The notes beneath the pieces are model-generated. The model searched no databases and had not been told where the DNA came from. It saw only the letters and a list, made by a program, of their open reading frames with translations. Positions 27,640 to 36,841 of a stretch of DNA of 64,000 nucleotides are shown here, in pieces. Origin of the DNA: Gammaproteobacteria bacterium (GTDB lineage Bacteria; Pseudomonadota; Gammaproteobacteria; Pseudomonadales; Azotimanducaceae). Made by a program: the position numbers and the translations under genes. Each line of letters starts with the position of its first letter. The first letter of the stretch is position 1. The stretch covers positions 1-64,000 of the forward strand of contig JAPPAV010000105.1 of assembly GCA_026705345.1 (NCBI GenBank), in the 5' to 3' direction.

Positions 27640-30600
27640 TCAGCCCCAAAGCAGACTGATCCTCATGGTGGCACCGCCGAGGTCGGTGGCGGTCTGGGTC
27701 GGGCCGAGCCTGTTTCGCCACGCGACGATGTCGTTGAGGAGTCCGGAGGATGGCGGGGATTCAACAGTCGCAAAGTAGGGATCGGCGCTATCGGTTCGTG
27801 TCCACTGGGAGTTTGCGGGCCCGGGAAGGCTGATCACCTTTCCGGCTGGAAACGCAATAATCGTGGCTTGACCCCGAGACTCCCAGCTTTGTACCAATGA
27901 CCGCGCCGCTGCGGTGCCCGAAGCGTCTGCAGAAACGTTAAGGTCGAATGTCGCAACGTCGTCGACGCCGGGGGTATAGCAGGACAGCGCACTCAGGAAT
28001 CCCGGACTGGTGCCTTCCACCAAGTCGTCCGGCATCCTCGCCAGGGAGCCGGCGGGAAATCCGCCCGTGACGCCGTACGTCGCCCCGACGCGGTTGATCG
28101 GCACGTTCACGGTGTATAAACCACTTCCGTCGCCCGGTCGATCGAAGCGCGGCTGCTGTACCCACGGCCCGTTACCTTGGGCGGTCTCCGCACGGGCCCG
28201 AACAACCCAACTGTACGAGGCCGACACGTTGAACTGAACCTTCCCGGCTGTAGTGCGGGTCCTTTCCGCGGCGTTCTGGGCGTCGTCCCATGCAACGTCC
28301 TGCCTTCGTATCTGGATCCTGTACAGCGTGGGAGTTGGCCCGACAATTGGCGGCAACACCTCGGCCGACACGCCAACGCCGAACGTGCTGGTGGCCACGC
28401 CAATCGGACCCGGCGCCGTGCGGTCCGCCACCTTGGCCACATCGGCCCAAGCGGTCGCCGAGGTAAAGACGGCATTGGTGTAGGTTCGCGTCCGCTCGAT
28501 CCCGTAGACATCCTGCGTCGAGGTCGGCGGCGGTTCGGTTCGCATCCAACCGGCCGGCACATGGTTCTCGTCGGTTGTTCCACCCGTGGGCAACTCGGGG
28601 ACACTCGAGGCCGCTTGGTAAGCCCGGTCGGTATCGGTCGTCACGACATCGCCGGCCGGTCCGTAGAAAAACGTGACCGTTGCCGCCTCGCGCTCGGCCG
28701 CCGTGGTGTCGCTCGCCACGTTCTGGCAGAAGTCCTCGAACTCCTGATCCAGCTCGTTGCTGTCGGCCCGCACGGAATACGGCACGGTGTCGTCATCCAG
28801 ATCGTTCCACCACCCCGAGACGGCGGGACCGGGCAACGACAAGTGGTAGGCTCCGATGCGGACGACGCAAGCGACCGCCCGGTTTTCCCACGCCGCAACA
28901 AGATCGGGACTCGATGACGCGGTGCCAGCCCGTGGACGCGCGACGCCCACACGCCAGACGGACTCATTCGGCGTGTTGTCTCGCACTTGGAAGTCCGCGA
29001 GCCATGACGCCATTCCGTCCGACAGAAGCACGGCGGGCAATTCGGGCCGATCGGCGCTGTTCGTCCAGTTCCACTCGACCGATAGGGTGTTCACGGATGT
29101 CGGCGCGCCCATGGGCACCGTGTGGAATGCTGCGGTGGTGGCTTGCGTTGCCGTTGTCGAATAACCCGACGTTCCACTGCTGTTCGTCGCATTCGCCCGA
29201 ATGTAGTACGTCGTGCTTGGATCAAGGCCCGTGAGGGTCACGCTGCCTACACCGGTCCGCTGCGCGGTCGCGGTCGCGCTACCCGTGAAGTCCGATGTGG
29301 TGTACGCCTCGACCATGACGGTTTCCGGCTCGCCACCCGTGCCCGACCCCTTGGCCACGGCAACCTCGATGCTGGTGGCGGTTGTAACGCCGACCGTCAA
29401 AGTCGGCTTGTCGGGCGCCATAGTCGGGGCAGCCTCACCCGTCACCGTTACGTCGGTCGGGGGGTTGACCCGGCCCGTGGGCAGCCCCCTCGTCATCGCG
29501 CTCTCCGCCTTGGCCGCCAGCGTCCGCTCCGCAGCCAGCAGCGGCGGCGGCGGCCCGAGCACCGCGTTGCCCCGGACCACCGTCGCGGCTACAACGCTTT
29601 CAAGGTCGCGTTCCTGCTTCTGCGGCGCCTCCACGCGCACGGTGATCCGCTTGGTGGTTGCGCGGCGCCCGGTCGCGGAGCCCGTGACGCTGACCGTCAC
29701 ATCGCCTTCCGCCCTGCGGCTGACCGCCTGGAAGACCCACCCGAGCGAAATCGTCTGGGGCGTGCTGACCTGCACGATGGCCGCGTCGTCGCTGGCGGCC
29801 GCGAACGTCGCCGTGGCCGGGTCGTAGTCCTGGATCAGGAACGTGAACGCCTCGTTCGTTTCGATCGTCAGCGTGTCGCCGTCCTCCAACTCCACCGCTT
29901 CCGACAGGCCCTCGAGCGTGAACGTGACGGGTTCCTGGGCAAGCCCCCTCGTCATCGCGCTCTCCGCCTTGGCCGCCAGCGTCCGCTCCGCAGCCAGCAG
30001 CGGCGGCGGCGGCCCGAGACCAACCGGGCCGCGCGTGATCGTCGCGTCCACCGCCGACGACAGGCGGGCCTGCCGGGACCGCACCTCGCGGCGCATGTCG
30101 CTCTCCGCCTTCGCCGCCAAGGTCCGGACATCGGCCAGGATGCTGGTGTCGGCCAGAATGGGCTCGCCCCGGGCCACCGTGGCGGCGACCTCCGAAGCCA
30201 GCCCGCGCCGCTCGGCCGGCGGCGGGTAGACGAGGCACACTTTGATGCGAACGTCCGCGCCGTCCGCGTACACGCCGCGCAGGAACGACTGCATGGCCGT
30301 GGCCTCGGCCGCCGACGGCATCCACCTGTACGGCGCCTCGCTGTCGCCCCTCTGCCCCGGACCCGCAAGCCTGACCGAGTGCTGGCCGTCCTCGGAGGTC
30401 AGGAGGACCGCGAAGTCCAGTTGCTCGAACGCGGTCGCCAGTTCGGGGGACGCAACCTCCATGACCGGCGTGTTGCTGACGCTGCCGACGTTGAGTTGGA
30501 TTGCGACCGTTGTGATCGTGCCGGCCTTGCCGCTCGCCGTGAGCCTGCCCGTGATCGGCCAGGACCCGGTGGCCTCGAAGCGGTAGAACTCGACGCCAAA

Positions 30601-31377
30601 CTCTGGAAGCACCGTGCCGGCGTCCGTGAACGTCGGGATGAAGCAGTCGGCGTCGATCTGCACATCCCTCGTCATGTCGCTGTCGGCGGATGCGGTCAGC
30701 GCCCGCGTGTCGGCCAAGATCGGATCCGGCGAAGCCAGCAGCACCGGACCCCTGGCAATGGTCGCCGTGACGACCGACGCAAGGTCGCGATCGCGCATCG
30801 GGAGTTCCGGCAGCGTGGCCCGCCGTGCCTCGGTGCTCCAGTGGTCGGTCCGAACGTGCGCGTCGAGTTCGGGGAGCGTGGCCCGCCGTGCCTCGGTGCT
30901 CCAGTGGTCGGTCCGAACGTGCGCGTCGAGTTCGGGGAGCGTGGCCCGCCGTGCCTCGGTGCTCCAGTGGTCGGTCCGAACGTGGGCGTCGAGTTCGGGG
31001 AGCGTGGCCCGCCGTGCCTCGGTGCTCCAGTGGTCGGTCTCCGTCAGCAATCCTTCCTCGACGGTGACCATCATCGGCGAAAGCAATTGCGGCGCGAGAA
31101 CTGTCAGGCCGGTCGGGGGGCCCACCTGCGCGAGTGCTTGCGAAAGCGACACGGTGACCTGCGGCGGCAGGACCCGACCTTCTTGTAGCCCTACCGTGAC
31201 TACGGGGGAACCGACTCGCGGCGGCAGGGGATCCGGCGGGCACAGGTCTGCGCTGGTAAATGCCGAGTCCTTCGGTCGGCCTGACGCCCGCCTGAATGTG
31301 CCCGAGGCTTTGTCGGGCGGCCCCCTAAATCTGCTTGGGCCTTCCTTCTGCGGTGGGCCTGTGAAGCGCGAGGTCAT
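27640..31377 (-). CDS. Repeat-rich tail fibre or adhesin (1245 aa)
   Basis: The Pro-rich N-terminus (MTSRFTGPPQKEGPSRFRGP) leads into nearly four tandem 21-residue repeats (TDHWSTEARRATLPEL and a short linker). A recurring module then follows, with (D/A)(A/S)xVxATxxRG followed by LAAERTLAAKAESAM, and appears four to five times. A fibronectin type III-like domain follows (VTLTGLDPSTTYYIRANAT), then unique C-terminal beta domains. No enzyme signature is visible. The layout of an anchoring N-terminus, a repetitive shaft and a globular tip is typical of fibres. It starts at ATG 31377, 16 nt past the upstream stop. Confidence 0.78.
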   Translation of the reverse strand: MTSRFTGPPQKEGPSRFRGPPDKASGTFRRASGRPKDSAFTSADLCPPDPLPPRVGSPVVTVGLQEGRVLPPQVTVSLSQALAQVGPPTGLTVLAPQLLSPMMVTVEEGLLTETDHWSTEARRATLPELDAHVRTDHWSTEARRATLPELDAHVRTDHWSTEARRATLPELDAHVRTDHWSTEARRATLPELPMRDRDLASVVTATIARGPVLLASPDPILADTRALTASADSDMTRDVQIDADCFIPTFTDAGTVLPEFGVEFYRFEATGSWPITGRLTASGKAGTITTVAIQLNVGSVSNTPVMEVASPELATAFEQLDFAVLLTSEDGQHSVRLAGPGQRGDSEAPYRWMPSAAEATAMQSFLRGVYADGADVRIKVCLVYPPPAERRGLASEVAATVARGEPILADTSILADVRTLAAKAESDMRREVRSRQARLSSAVDATITRGPVGLGPPPPLLAAERTLAAKAESAMTRGLAQEPVTFTLEGLSEAVELEDGDTLTIETNEAFTFLIQDYDPATATFAAASDDAAIVQVSTPQTISLGWVFQAVSRRAEGDVTVSVTGSATGRRATTKRITVRVEAPQKQERDLESVVAATVVRGNAVLGPPPPLLAAERTLAAKAESAMTRGLPTGRVNPPTDVTVTGEAAPTMAPDKPTLTVGVTTATSIEVAVAKGSGTGGEPETVMVEAYTTSDFTGSATATAQRTGVGSVTLTGLDPSTTYYIRANATNSSGTSGYSTTATQATTAAFHTVPMGAPTSVNTLSVEWNWTNSADRPELPAVLLSDGMASWLADFQVRDNTPNESVWRVGVARPRAGTASSSPDLVAAWENRAVACVVRIGAYHLSLPGPAVSGWWNDLDDDTVPYSVRADSNELDQEFEDFCQNVASDTTAAEREAATVTFFYGPAGDVVTTDTDRAYQAASSVPELPTGGTTDENHVPAGWMRTEPPPTSTQDVYGIERTRTYTNAVFTSATAWADVAKVADRTAPGPIGVATSTFGVGVSAEVLPPIVGPTPTLYRIQIRRQDVAWDDAQNAAERTRTTAGKVQFNVSASYSWVVRARAETAQGNGPWVQQPRFDRPGDGSGLYTVNVPINRVGATYGVTGGFPAGSLARMPDDLVEGTSPGFLSALSCYTPGVDDVATFDLNVSADASGTAAARSLVQSWESRGQATIIAFPAGKVISLPGPANSQWTRTDSADPYFATVESPPSSGLLNDIVAWRNRLGPTQTATDLGGATMRISLLWG
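29483..29559. repeat. 77-bp direct repeat, copy 1 (partner 29942-30018)
   Basis: An identical 77-bp stretch occurs at 29942-30018, inside the fibre gene. Both encode the LAAERTLAAKAESAMTRGL segment. Exact identity 459 bp apart suggests duplication or gene conversion of the shaft module. Confidence 0.9.
30812..31039 (-). repeat. 63-bp tandem repeats, about 3.6 copies
   Basis: Units begin at 30812, 30875, 30938 and 31001 (the last partial) and encode a 21-residue unit containing TDHWSTEARRATLPEL. I see one or two base differences among copies. They are in frame in the fibre gene and have no spacers, so they are coding repeats and not a CRISPR array. Confidence 0.93.
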
Positions 31378-31393
31378 TCATTGAGCCGCTCTA

Positions 31394-33187
31394 TCAGACG
31401 CCAGATGACGTGAAGGTGAAGACGGCGTCCTTCGTCATGTTTTCGCTCGACGAGCTGGACCGTACCGTCACTCTTGCCGTCCCGCCAGCCCTGGGCGGAG
31501 TAACGCGGATGACCGACCCGGTAATGAGTGCCGCCCATCCGGTTGGCACAGAGCCTTGAATCACGTACGCCGCATCACCGCCGGGATCGTTGATGTAGTC
31601 ATCCAAGTCGAAATCGGCACCCGAGGGGTAGGGAACATCCAGTAGTGCCGGAACCCCAAACCAGCCGAAGCCGGTTGGGTCGGCCACCACCTCGGCGCTT
31701 CCGCCGATGGTCACGGGGACGAGAAGTTCCACCTGCGGCGGATAGCTACGGACAAGCCGCGTGTCTACATCCAGCCGGCCGTGGGAGTTGCTCCGGTGCT
31801 CCGCGAGATAGTCTCGCGCAATCGTGGCGGCCTGGTTGTCGTCATCCTCCGTGCCTGACGGCACCAAGTCGAGCATGTACCATCGTGCGCCGCCATAAAG
31901 ACCACCTTGGATGTTGCCGAAGTTCTCGAACTTGCAGGTCATCTCGTCGTCGCGCTTCGTATGAGCCTCCAGCGTCCCTTCGGTCATCGAAGTCATGGTC
32001 GAGTCCAAGGCAAGGGCCTCCGGTGTGCCTATGGTGCCGCCATCGCCGTCGTCCACCACGTCGGCCGGGTTGGGGTTCGTCGTATCCCATTCGCCCCCAT
32101 ACTCCTGGCTGCTGACCGTCGGATTGGGGCGAACCGCTCGCAACTGCGTGACGTTGGACGCGGTCAGCTGGCCCATTCGCATCCGGCATTTGGTGAATGC
32201 TTTCTGAGGGAGATAGCCGGATAGCCGATTGAGCAGCGCCCGGTGCGGCAGAGGCGGTCCGTCGAGAACCGAATCAACAGCCGAACGCTCTTCGACAGTG
32301 AGCGGATCCTTGCCGTGGCGGAACCTGAACTCCCGGGTGTCGCCGTCCGCATTGAACAGTTGGCCGGCACTGTCGCCGAAAAAACGGTGGGCCAGAAGCG
32401 GCGAGTCCGCGCTGGCCACCATCAGGTCGAAAGCCTCCTTGACAGTGATGTTCGCGAGGAACTCGTATGTGTGGATCAAGGCGGAACCGCTCCCGGACAT
32501 CGTGTACTTGCCGTTATCCGCATTGGTTGTCGTGGTCTCAAGGCGCAATGTGTGGTCGTTGCCGTCCGTGCCGGACACATTGTTCCGAACCTCGAAGCAG
32601 GCGGCGGAACCCCGTTCCTGTTCGACCAGGACGCGGGAAAGGAACAGATCCAGCGCGGCTACTTGGACGAACCAGTTGATCAGGTAGGCCGAGTTCGCTT
32701 TGATCTGTGTCAGTCTTGGCCTGAGTTTCCAGCCGTGCACCTGAAAGAACGCACCGTCGCCCGCATTGACGCCACCGGGGTTTATGCCCTTTACGTCGGC
32801 ACCTCTGGCCGCCAGAAACAGCGTAGGCGTCTGCAGGACCGAACTCGCCTCGTTCGTGGGAAACGCTATGAAGTTGTTGATGCTGCCTGTGTTGATCGCG
32901 AAGTAGTAGTTGTTGTTCACATCCTCGGCGTCACCCGTCAGCATCGTGAGTGGAGGCTCCTGCAGTTCGACGTTCACGATGTCGAACGAAGAGGCGGGCG
33001 GGTTCGGAGGCCGCCTTACGTCGAGCCTCGTATTCGCTTGACTCAGCGGGAGCTGGCCGTTGTCGCCAAGCAGCAGGTCTCGGATGCGCTCCTTGCCGCC
33101 TGCGGCGAAATCATTCGTGGAGGCATAGCGATGCTCAATGCCGTCCGTGATTTCGACGATTTCAACCCTGTTCCTGAATCCGATCAT
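31394..33187 (-). CDS. Virion structural protein, unrecognised (597 aa)
   Basis: It begins MIGFRNRVEIVEITDGIEHR with an AAGGAG ribosome-binding site 9 nt upstream. The sequence is a mix of helices and strands; the last 100 residues form a beta sandwich-like domain (Ig/cadherin-like, with GTARVTVRSSSSS near the end) similar in style to the neighbouring fibre genes. No catalytic motif was found. Placed between connector-type genes and the fibre gene, it is probably a baseplate or fibre-attachment protein; this is inference. Confidence 0.72.
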   Translation of the reverse strand: MIGFRNRVEIVEITDGIEHRYASTNDFAAGGKERIRDLLLGDNGQLPLSQANTRLDVRRPPNPPASSFDIVNVELQEPPLTMLTGDAEDVNNNYYFAINTGSINNFIAFPTNEASSVLQTPTLFLAARGADVKGINPGGVNAGDGAFFQVHGWKLRPRLTQIKANSAYLINWFVQVAALDLFLSRVLVEQERGSAACFEVRNNVSGTDGNDHTLRLETTTTNADNGKYTMSGSGSALIHTYEFLANITVKEAFDLMVASADSPLLAHRFFGDSAGQLFNADGDTREFRFRHGKDPLTVEERSAVDSVLDGPPLPHRALLNRLSGYLPQKAFTKCRMRMGQLTASNVTQLRAVRPNPTVSSQEYGGEWDTTNPNPADVVDDGDGGTIGTPEALALDSTMTSMTEGTLEAHTKRDDEMTCKFENFGNIQGGLYGGARWYMLDLVPSGTEDDDNQAATIARDYLAEHRSNSHGRLDVDTRLVRSYPPQVELLVPVTIGGSAEVVADPTGFGWFGVPALLDVPYPSGADFDLDDYINDPGGDAAYVIQGSVPTGWAALITGSVIRVTPPRAGGTARVTVRSSSSSENMTKDAVFTFTSSGV

Positions 33188-33200
33188 TACTCGGCGCTCC

Positions 33201-33947
33201 TTACCCGGTTATCTGTTCCCGACCGTAGGTGTAGCCTCTCACATGCTGCTCGAAGATCACCTCGAGTTCTGCGGACGCCTGCTTCGCCATCGCAAGGACC
33301 GGAGACTTCGCGCCACCGTCGACCGTGGCCGTGCGCCCTATAAGTGTCGCCACCAAGTCCCACACGAGCAACCAGTCCCACGGGTCGCCGATCTCAAGGT
33401 CCCGCTCCGCCCACACCAGCGAACCGTCCTCGTCATCGCGGCCGACAATGGTGTGGCCGCGACCGTCGATGCTCCGGGGGCGCCTCGAGTACCAGATGCG
33501 GATGGCCTCGACGCCGCTCAGGTCCCGCACCTCCTTGGAGCCGCCACCCGATGTCCTTTCATGGTAGGTGACGCCAGCGAGCGTGTGCGACCGGATCGTG
33601 CAACGCGGCGCGTCGTGCATCAGGCGTTCGTCCGCCCGACAGATCGTCACCTTCGTTCCCGGAAGGTAGTCGGTGGTGCCCGACCGAAGGACCTCCACCT
33701 GATCGATGCTCTCGATCGGATACAGATCCGTGCCTTCGAGGTCGTTCAGGTCAAGGCATCCGTCCTCGTCCAGGTCCGCATCGGCCGTCTCCCCGAAGTA
33801 CTCGCGGTTCCAGGACGCGGCCTTGGCGAACCAGTGCCGCTGGTTTGCGTTGAGCCGCGCGTACAGCATCGAATCGGTAACCGGGTACTGCGGCCCCGTG
33901 TCGCCGACGAACGAGCGGGCCTCGTCAATAGCCTGATCCGGCGTCAC
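33201..33947 (-). CDS. Head-tail connector-like protein (248 aa)
   Basis: I choose GTG 33947 (MTPDQAIDEARSFVGD), which overlaps the upstream stop by 4 nt (GTGA); an ATG at 33992 would force a 49-nt overlap. The protein has a helical N-terminus with YARLNANQRHWFAKA and a central LYPIESIDQVEVLR. Size and helix-strand-helix style resemble small adaptor proteins below the portal. The exact family is not recognised. Confidence 0.7.
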   Translation of the reverse strand: MTPDQAIDEARSFVGDTGPQYPVTDSMLYARLNANQRHWFAKAASWNREYFGETADADLDEDGCLDLNDLEGTDLYPIESIDQVEVLRSGTTDYLPGTKVTICRADERLMHDAPRCTIRSHTLAGVTYHERTSGGGSKEVRDLSGVEAIRIWYSRRPRSIDGRGHTIVGRDDEDGSLVWAERDLEIGDPWDWLLVWDLVATLIGRTATVDGGAKSPVLAMAKQASAELEVIFEQHVRGYTYGREQITG

Positions 33948-34654
33948 GATGCCGCCTCCCCCGTCACCGGAGCCGCCCTTGGAATGCTCCACTTGTACGC
34001 CCTCCGGCCCGGATCGACCACGCCGGGGTCCTCGTGTTCCAGGAACCTGAAGAACCGGGCTGCCTGCTCCTCGCGCTGCATCTCGAGCGCCGGGTAGTCC
34101 TCGGTCCGGTTGTCCTTGCGCGACAGGAACAGCGCCACTTCGATGCCCAACAGCGTCTCATGGCCATCCGGCCACATGGGATCGAGTTCGGTACTCAGTG
34201 CATCCACCGGCTGGGGACGCTGGGTATAGTAGAAGGTGAGCGTCGGCTGCTGCCGCGAGTCCGGCTCCGGGTACAACGGGTTCCGCGTCAAGCGGCCCGG
34301 CGCGTTGGACGGCACCGGCCGGTAGAGGCGCCCGATCCGGTACACGGCCGGCTTGTAGGGCTCCACGCCCTGTTTGTCGTACGGCACCTTGGCGACCCGT
34401 TCTCCGGCCGGCGTCGCGATCCGGTGGACGGACTCGGCCCGGTCGGGTCGGGGCCATCCGTCCAGCGTCGTGTTCACGGGCACCAACTCCTCCTCGGTGA
34501 ACCAGGCCCGATTCACCCGCTGTCCCTCGGCGACATACCGCCCCATCACCTCAGTGATGACCTCGAACAGTTCCTCGTCCGTGGCGTCCTTGCCCCGTTG
34601 CGCCCGCTTGTTTCTGGCGTAGGCGATGTTCAGTACGTCGGCAACCGTCGCCAT
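33944..34654 (-). CDS. Connector or neck protein, unrecognised (236 aa)
   Basis: The start ATG 34654 overlaps the upstream stop (TGATG). The N-terminal helices (MATVADVLNIAYARNKRAQR, then EELFEVITEVMGRYVAEGQR) are typical of adaptor proteins that dock on a portal ring. A beta-rich middle and a basic end, GRRAYKW, follow. It forms an overlapping block with the genes on both sides (33201 to 36109), suggesting that these proteins are made in fixed ratio for one structure. Confidence 0.7.
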   Translation of the reverse strand: MATVADVLNIAYARNKRAQRGKDATDEELFEVITEVMGRYVAEGQRVNRAWFTEEELVPVNTTLDGWPRPDRAESVHRIATPAGERVAKVPYDKQGVEPYKPAVYRIGRLYRPVPSNAPGRLTRNPLYPEPDSRQQPTLTFYYTQRPQPVDALSTELDPMWPDGHETLLGIEVALFLSRKDNRTEDYPALEMQREEQAARFFRFLEHEDPGVVDPGRRAYKWSIPRAAPVTGEAAS

Positions 34655-35415
34655 CAGAGCACGCTCACGGCCGTGGCGTTCGTCGACACGTTGCTGACGT
34701 TCAGCGTCAACTGCTCGCTCGCGAGGTCGTATTGGCCCTCGAGTGCCGCGGCCAAGTCCAGAAGGCCCTTCCGCTTCGCCAGTTCGGCGGCCGTGTCCAG
34801 AATGACCGGCGACCGAATGCCGGGGGCGATCGTCACCGTCCTCGTCTGCACATTGATGAGATCGTAAAACGGAACCGCGTGGTAGTGGAGCACGGGCCGA
34901 AACGCCTGCCACCCGTGGTTGCTGAATCCGACCTTGCGCAGATCGGTCAACTGAAAGCACGCGTTGAGCGGCACCAGCGCCGGAAACTCGATGTTTTCGC
35001 CGTAGGGGCCGGGGTATTGCGTCTGCAGGGTCCGATGCGGCACCGGGGTGTCGGAATTCGCCGGACTGGTCGGCGGTGTCCGCACGCTGTCAAGCAGGTT
35101 CGTGAACGGCTTGACCTGTACTTGGCGCCACGGATTGGCGGGGTTGTTGAAGACGCCGTCCCACCCCAATTCGAATTCGGGGCCGCGCGGTATCGGGCCG
35201 TCGTCTGCGTCGAAGGTGGCTCCGTTCGCGTTCAGGATGTACACCGTCTTCGGCTCGGACACCACATCCGGGTAGATCTCGACGATCCGGCCGACCTCGT
35301 AGTTCAGCTTGCGGCCCATGACGCGCAGGATCGCCCCCACGGGCAGGTGCTCGGCCGCAAAGTCCGGATGGAAGTCCCGGATCTCGTCCACAAGGTCAAG
35401 CACTTGGATTTCCAC
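34654..35415 (-). CDS. Neck/tail protein, tandem paralogue of the upstream gene (253 aa)
   Basis: It begins at GTG 35415 (MEIQVLDLVDEIRDFHPDFA), one base after the preceding stop. It aligns with the gene at 35417-36109: both have DL(V/M)(D/E)E(I/L)R(D/G)FHP(D/Q)F near the start, a central TQYP…FPAL and a final AALEGQY(D/G). This shared frame shows a duplication followed by divergence. Function is unknown; a ring-forming neck component is plausible. Confidence 0.75.
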   Translation of the reverse strand: MEIQVLDLVDEIRDFHPDFAAEHLPVGAILRVMGRKLNYEVGRIVEIYPDVVSEPKTVYILNANGATFDADDGPIPRGPEFELGWDGVFNNPANPWRQVQVKPFTNLLDSVRTPPTSPANSDTPVPHRTLQTQYPGPYGENIEFPALVPLNACFQLTDLRKVGFSNHGWQAFRPVLHYHAVPFYDLINVQTRTVTIAPGIRSPVILDTAAELAKRKGLLDLAAALEGQYDLASEQLTLNVSNVSTNATAVSVL

Positions 35416-35416
35416 G

Positions 35417-36109
35417 TCAGCGCTCCCCGTCCTCGGTCACGGCGACCACGTTCGTCGCCGTCGCCTGACCGTACTGCCCCTCGAGCGCGGCGGCGTACTC
35501 GAATAGCCCGCCCCGCTTCGCCAGCATCACGGCGGCGCTGTAGAGCACCGTGTCCTGCAGCGAGTCGGGAACCTCGACTTCGGCGCCGGCGCCTCGATAG
35601 TCGGACGTGCGGTGGAATGGCACGAAGTCGTAGTACAGCGGCTCCTGGTAGTTGTCCCAGTCGTCCCACGTCTCGCCATCATAGCCCTCGACGCGCCTGG
35701 GGTTGGTCAACTCGAAGACCGAATAGCCGCGGGTCGCCAGCGCCGGAAACGTCACATGCCTCGCGAACGGCGTCGGGTACTGCGTCGCCAGCGACACGAT
35801 CTCGACGCGGCGATCGCCGTCGCCGTGTCCGTCGGCGCGCGCAACCCGGATACTGCCGAGGATCTGCCTGAACGCCGACACCTCGATGCGGTTGCGCGGG
35901 TTGCTTGGATCGGCCACCACGGCCTTGAAATCCACCTCTGCGCTCTCCGACACCGTGTCGGGGTCCGCCGCGGCAGCGTTCCCGATCGCGTTATTGAGCG
36001 CCCGGACCAGAAACCGGCGCACGACCACGGGCGGCGCCGCTTCGGGCGAAAACTGCGGATGGAAGCCCCGCAGTTCCTCCATCAAATCGTCGAACGCGAT
36101 CCGGGCCAC
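35417..36109 (-). CDS. Neck/tail protein, tandem paralogue (230 aa)
   Basis: GTG 36109 gives MARIAFDDLMEELRGFHPQF. The protein matches its downstream neighbour in the opening helix, in SLATQYPTPFARHVTFPALA and in a terminal FEYAAALEGQYGQAT. No enzyme motif is present. The pair may form hetero-oligomeric rings at the portal-tail junction; this is inference from position and duplication. Confidence 0.75.
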   Translation of the reverse strand: MARIAFDDLMEELRGFHPQFSPEAAPPVVVRRFLVRALNNAIGNAAAADPDTVSESAEVDFKAVVADPSNPRNRIEVSAFRQILGSIRVARADGHGDGDRRVEIVSLATQYPTPFARHVTFPALATRGYSVFELTNPRRVEGYDGETWDDWDNYQEPLYYDFVPFHRTSDYRGAGAEVEVPDSLQDTVLYSAAVMLAKRGGLFEYAAALEGQYGQATATNVVAVTEDGER

Positions 36110-36120
36110 TGGTCACCGCC

Positions 36121-36741
36121 CTAAAGGTGGGGCGTCGGGCTCGGCTCGCCCTCCATCTCGCCCTGCCGCCAGGCGCTCATCCAGTCGCTCAGCGTGTCGT
36201 TCGGGATTCCGATTTCGGAAACCACCTGCTCAAGGTGGCCATCGTTCTCGGCCAGCTCGAGACGCTGGAGCACCTTGATCTTCTCGGCGTCGGTGTAGGA
36301 CCGCCAGAACTCGCTCGGGTGGCCGGCCGACTGCCCGCTGGACTCCAAGTCCGGCTCCACCTCCATCTCGTCTTCGGGCTCCTCCCCGGGCAGCGGCTCG
36401 TGCCGCGCCGCCTCCATGACCTGTTGCGGACCGCGGGCCAGGGGTTCGGCCTCGTCCATCGGCTCTGACGATACGGCGTCCGTGGACGGCAGGAAGAACG
36501 CGTGTGCGCAGTAGGGGCACTGCACGCCGCCGCGATTCAGGATCTGGCGATTCTGTTCCTGCGCGACACGATCGGCCCCGACGGGCAGGGGAGCGCCGGC
36601 GGGCGCCGGCGGGGTGCGCACGAGCGCGAGGCCCGTTGCCCGTGCCGAAGGCGCGGCGGCAGGAGTCGGTTCTTTCGGGGCGGTACCCCATGTCCCCGTG
36701 GCCTCGTCAAACACCATGTGCGGATTGGTGACTTGCGCCAT
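36121..36741 (-). CDS. Hypothetical protein with CxxC and a helix-turn-helix-like end (206 aa)
   Basis: A Pro/Ala-rich first third leads to CPYCAHAFF, a single CxxC that could bind metal with a partner subunit, then an acidic linker. The C-terminus (EKIKVLQRLELAENDGHLEQ, then IGIPNDTLSDWMSAWRQ) reads like the helix-turn-helix of transposase-type or small-terminase-type DNA-binding domains. A GGGAGATT ribosome-binding site precedes ATG 36741. It may be a late regulator or DNA-binding virion factor; no closer call is possible. Confidence 0.65.
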   Translation of the reverse strand: MAQVTNPHMVFDEATGTWGTAPKEPTPAAAPSARATGLALVRTPPAPAGAPLPVGADRVAQEQNRQILNRGGVQCPYCAHAFFLPSTDAVSSEPMDEAEPLARGPQQVMEAARHEPLPGEEPEDEMEVEPDLESSGQSAGHPSEFWRSYTDAEKIKVLQRLELAENDGHLEQVVSEIGIPNDTLSDWMSAWRQGEMEGEPSPTPHL

Positions 36742-36769
36742 GCTTGAATCTCCCTGATGAGGATGAGTG

Positions 36770-36784
36770 CTATTCCAAGAATAG
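36770..36784. promoter_or_regulatory. Short dyad in the leader of the HTH-like gene
   Basis: CTATTC-CAA-GAATAG is a perfect 6-bp inverted repeat with a 3-bp centre, about 30 nt upstream of ATG 36741, within a 100-nt non-coding gap (36742-36841). It could be an operator or a weak hairpin. It is AT-richer than its surroundings. No clear -35/-10 pair is visible. Confidence 0.3.
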
Positions 36785-36841
36785 AAGGGCAGACTGTTGG
36801 CTGTCGACCACCGGCACCGTCAGCGCGGGCGCCGAACTCGT

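Noticed and set aside
30812-31039. Possible CRISPR array from regular 63-bp repeats
   Set aside because: Units abut with no spacers, stay in frame and encode a clean 21-residue protein repeat.
23396-31377. Diversity-generating retroelement target in the fibre genes
   Set aside because: No reverse transcriptase frame and no template repeat with adenine-specific differences was seen in the window.
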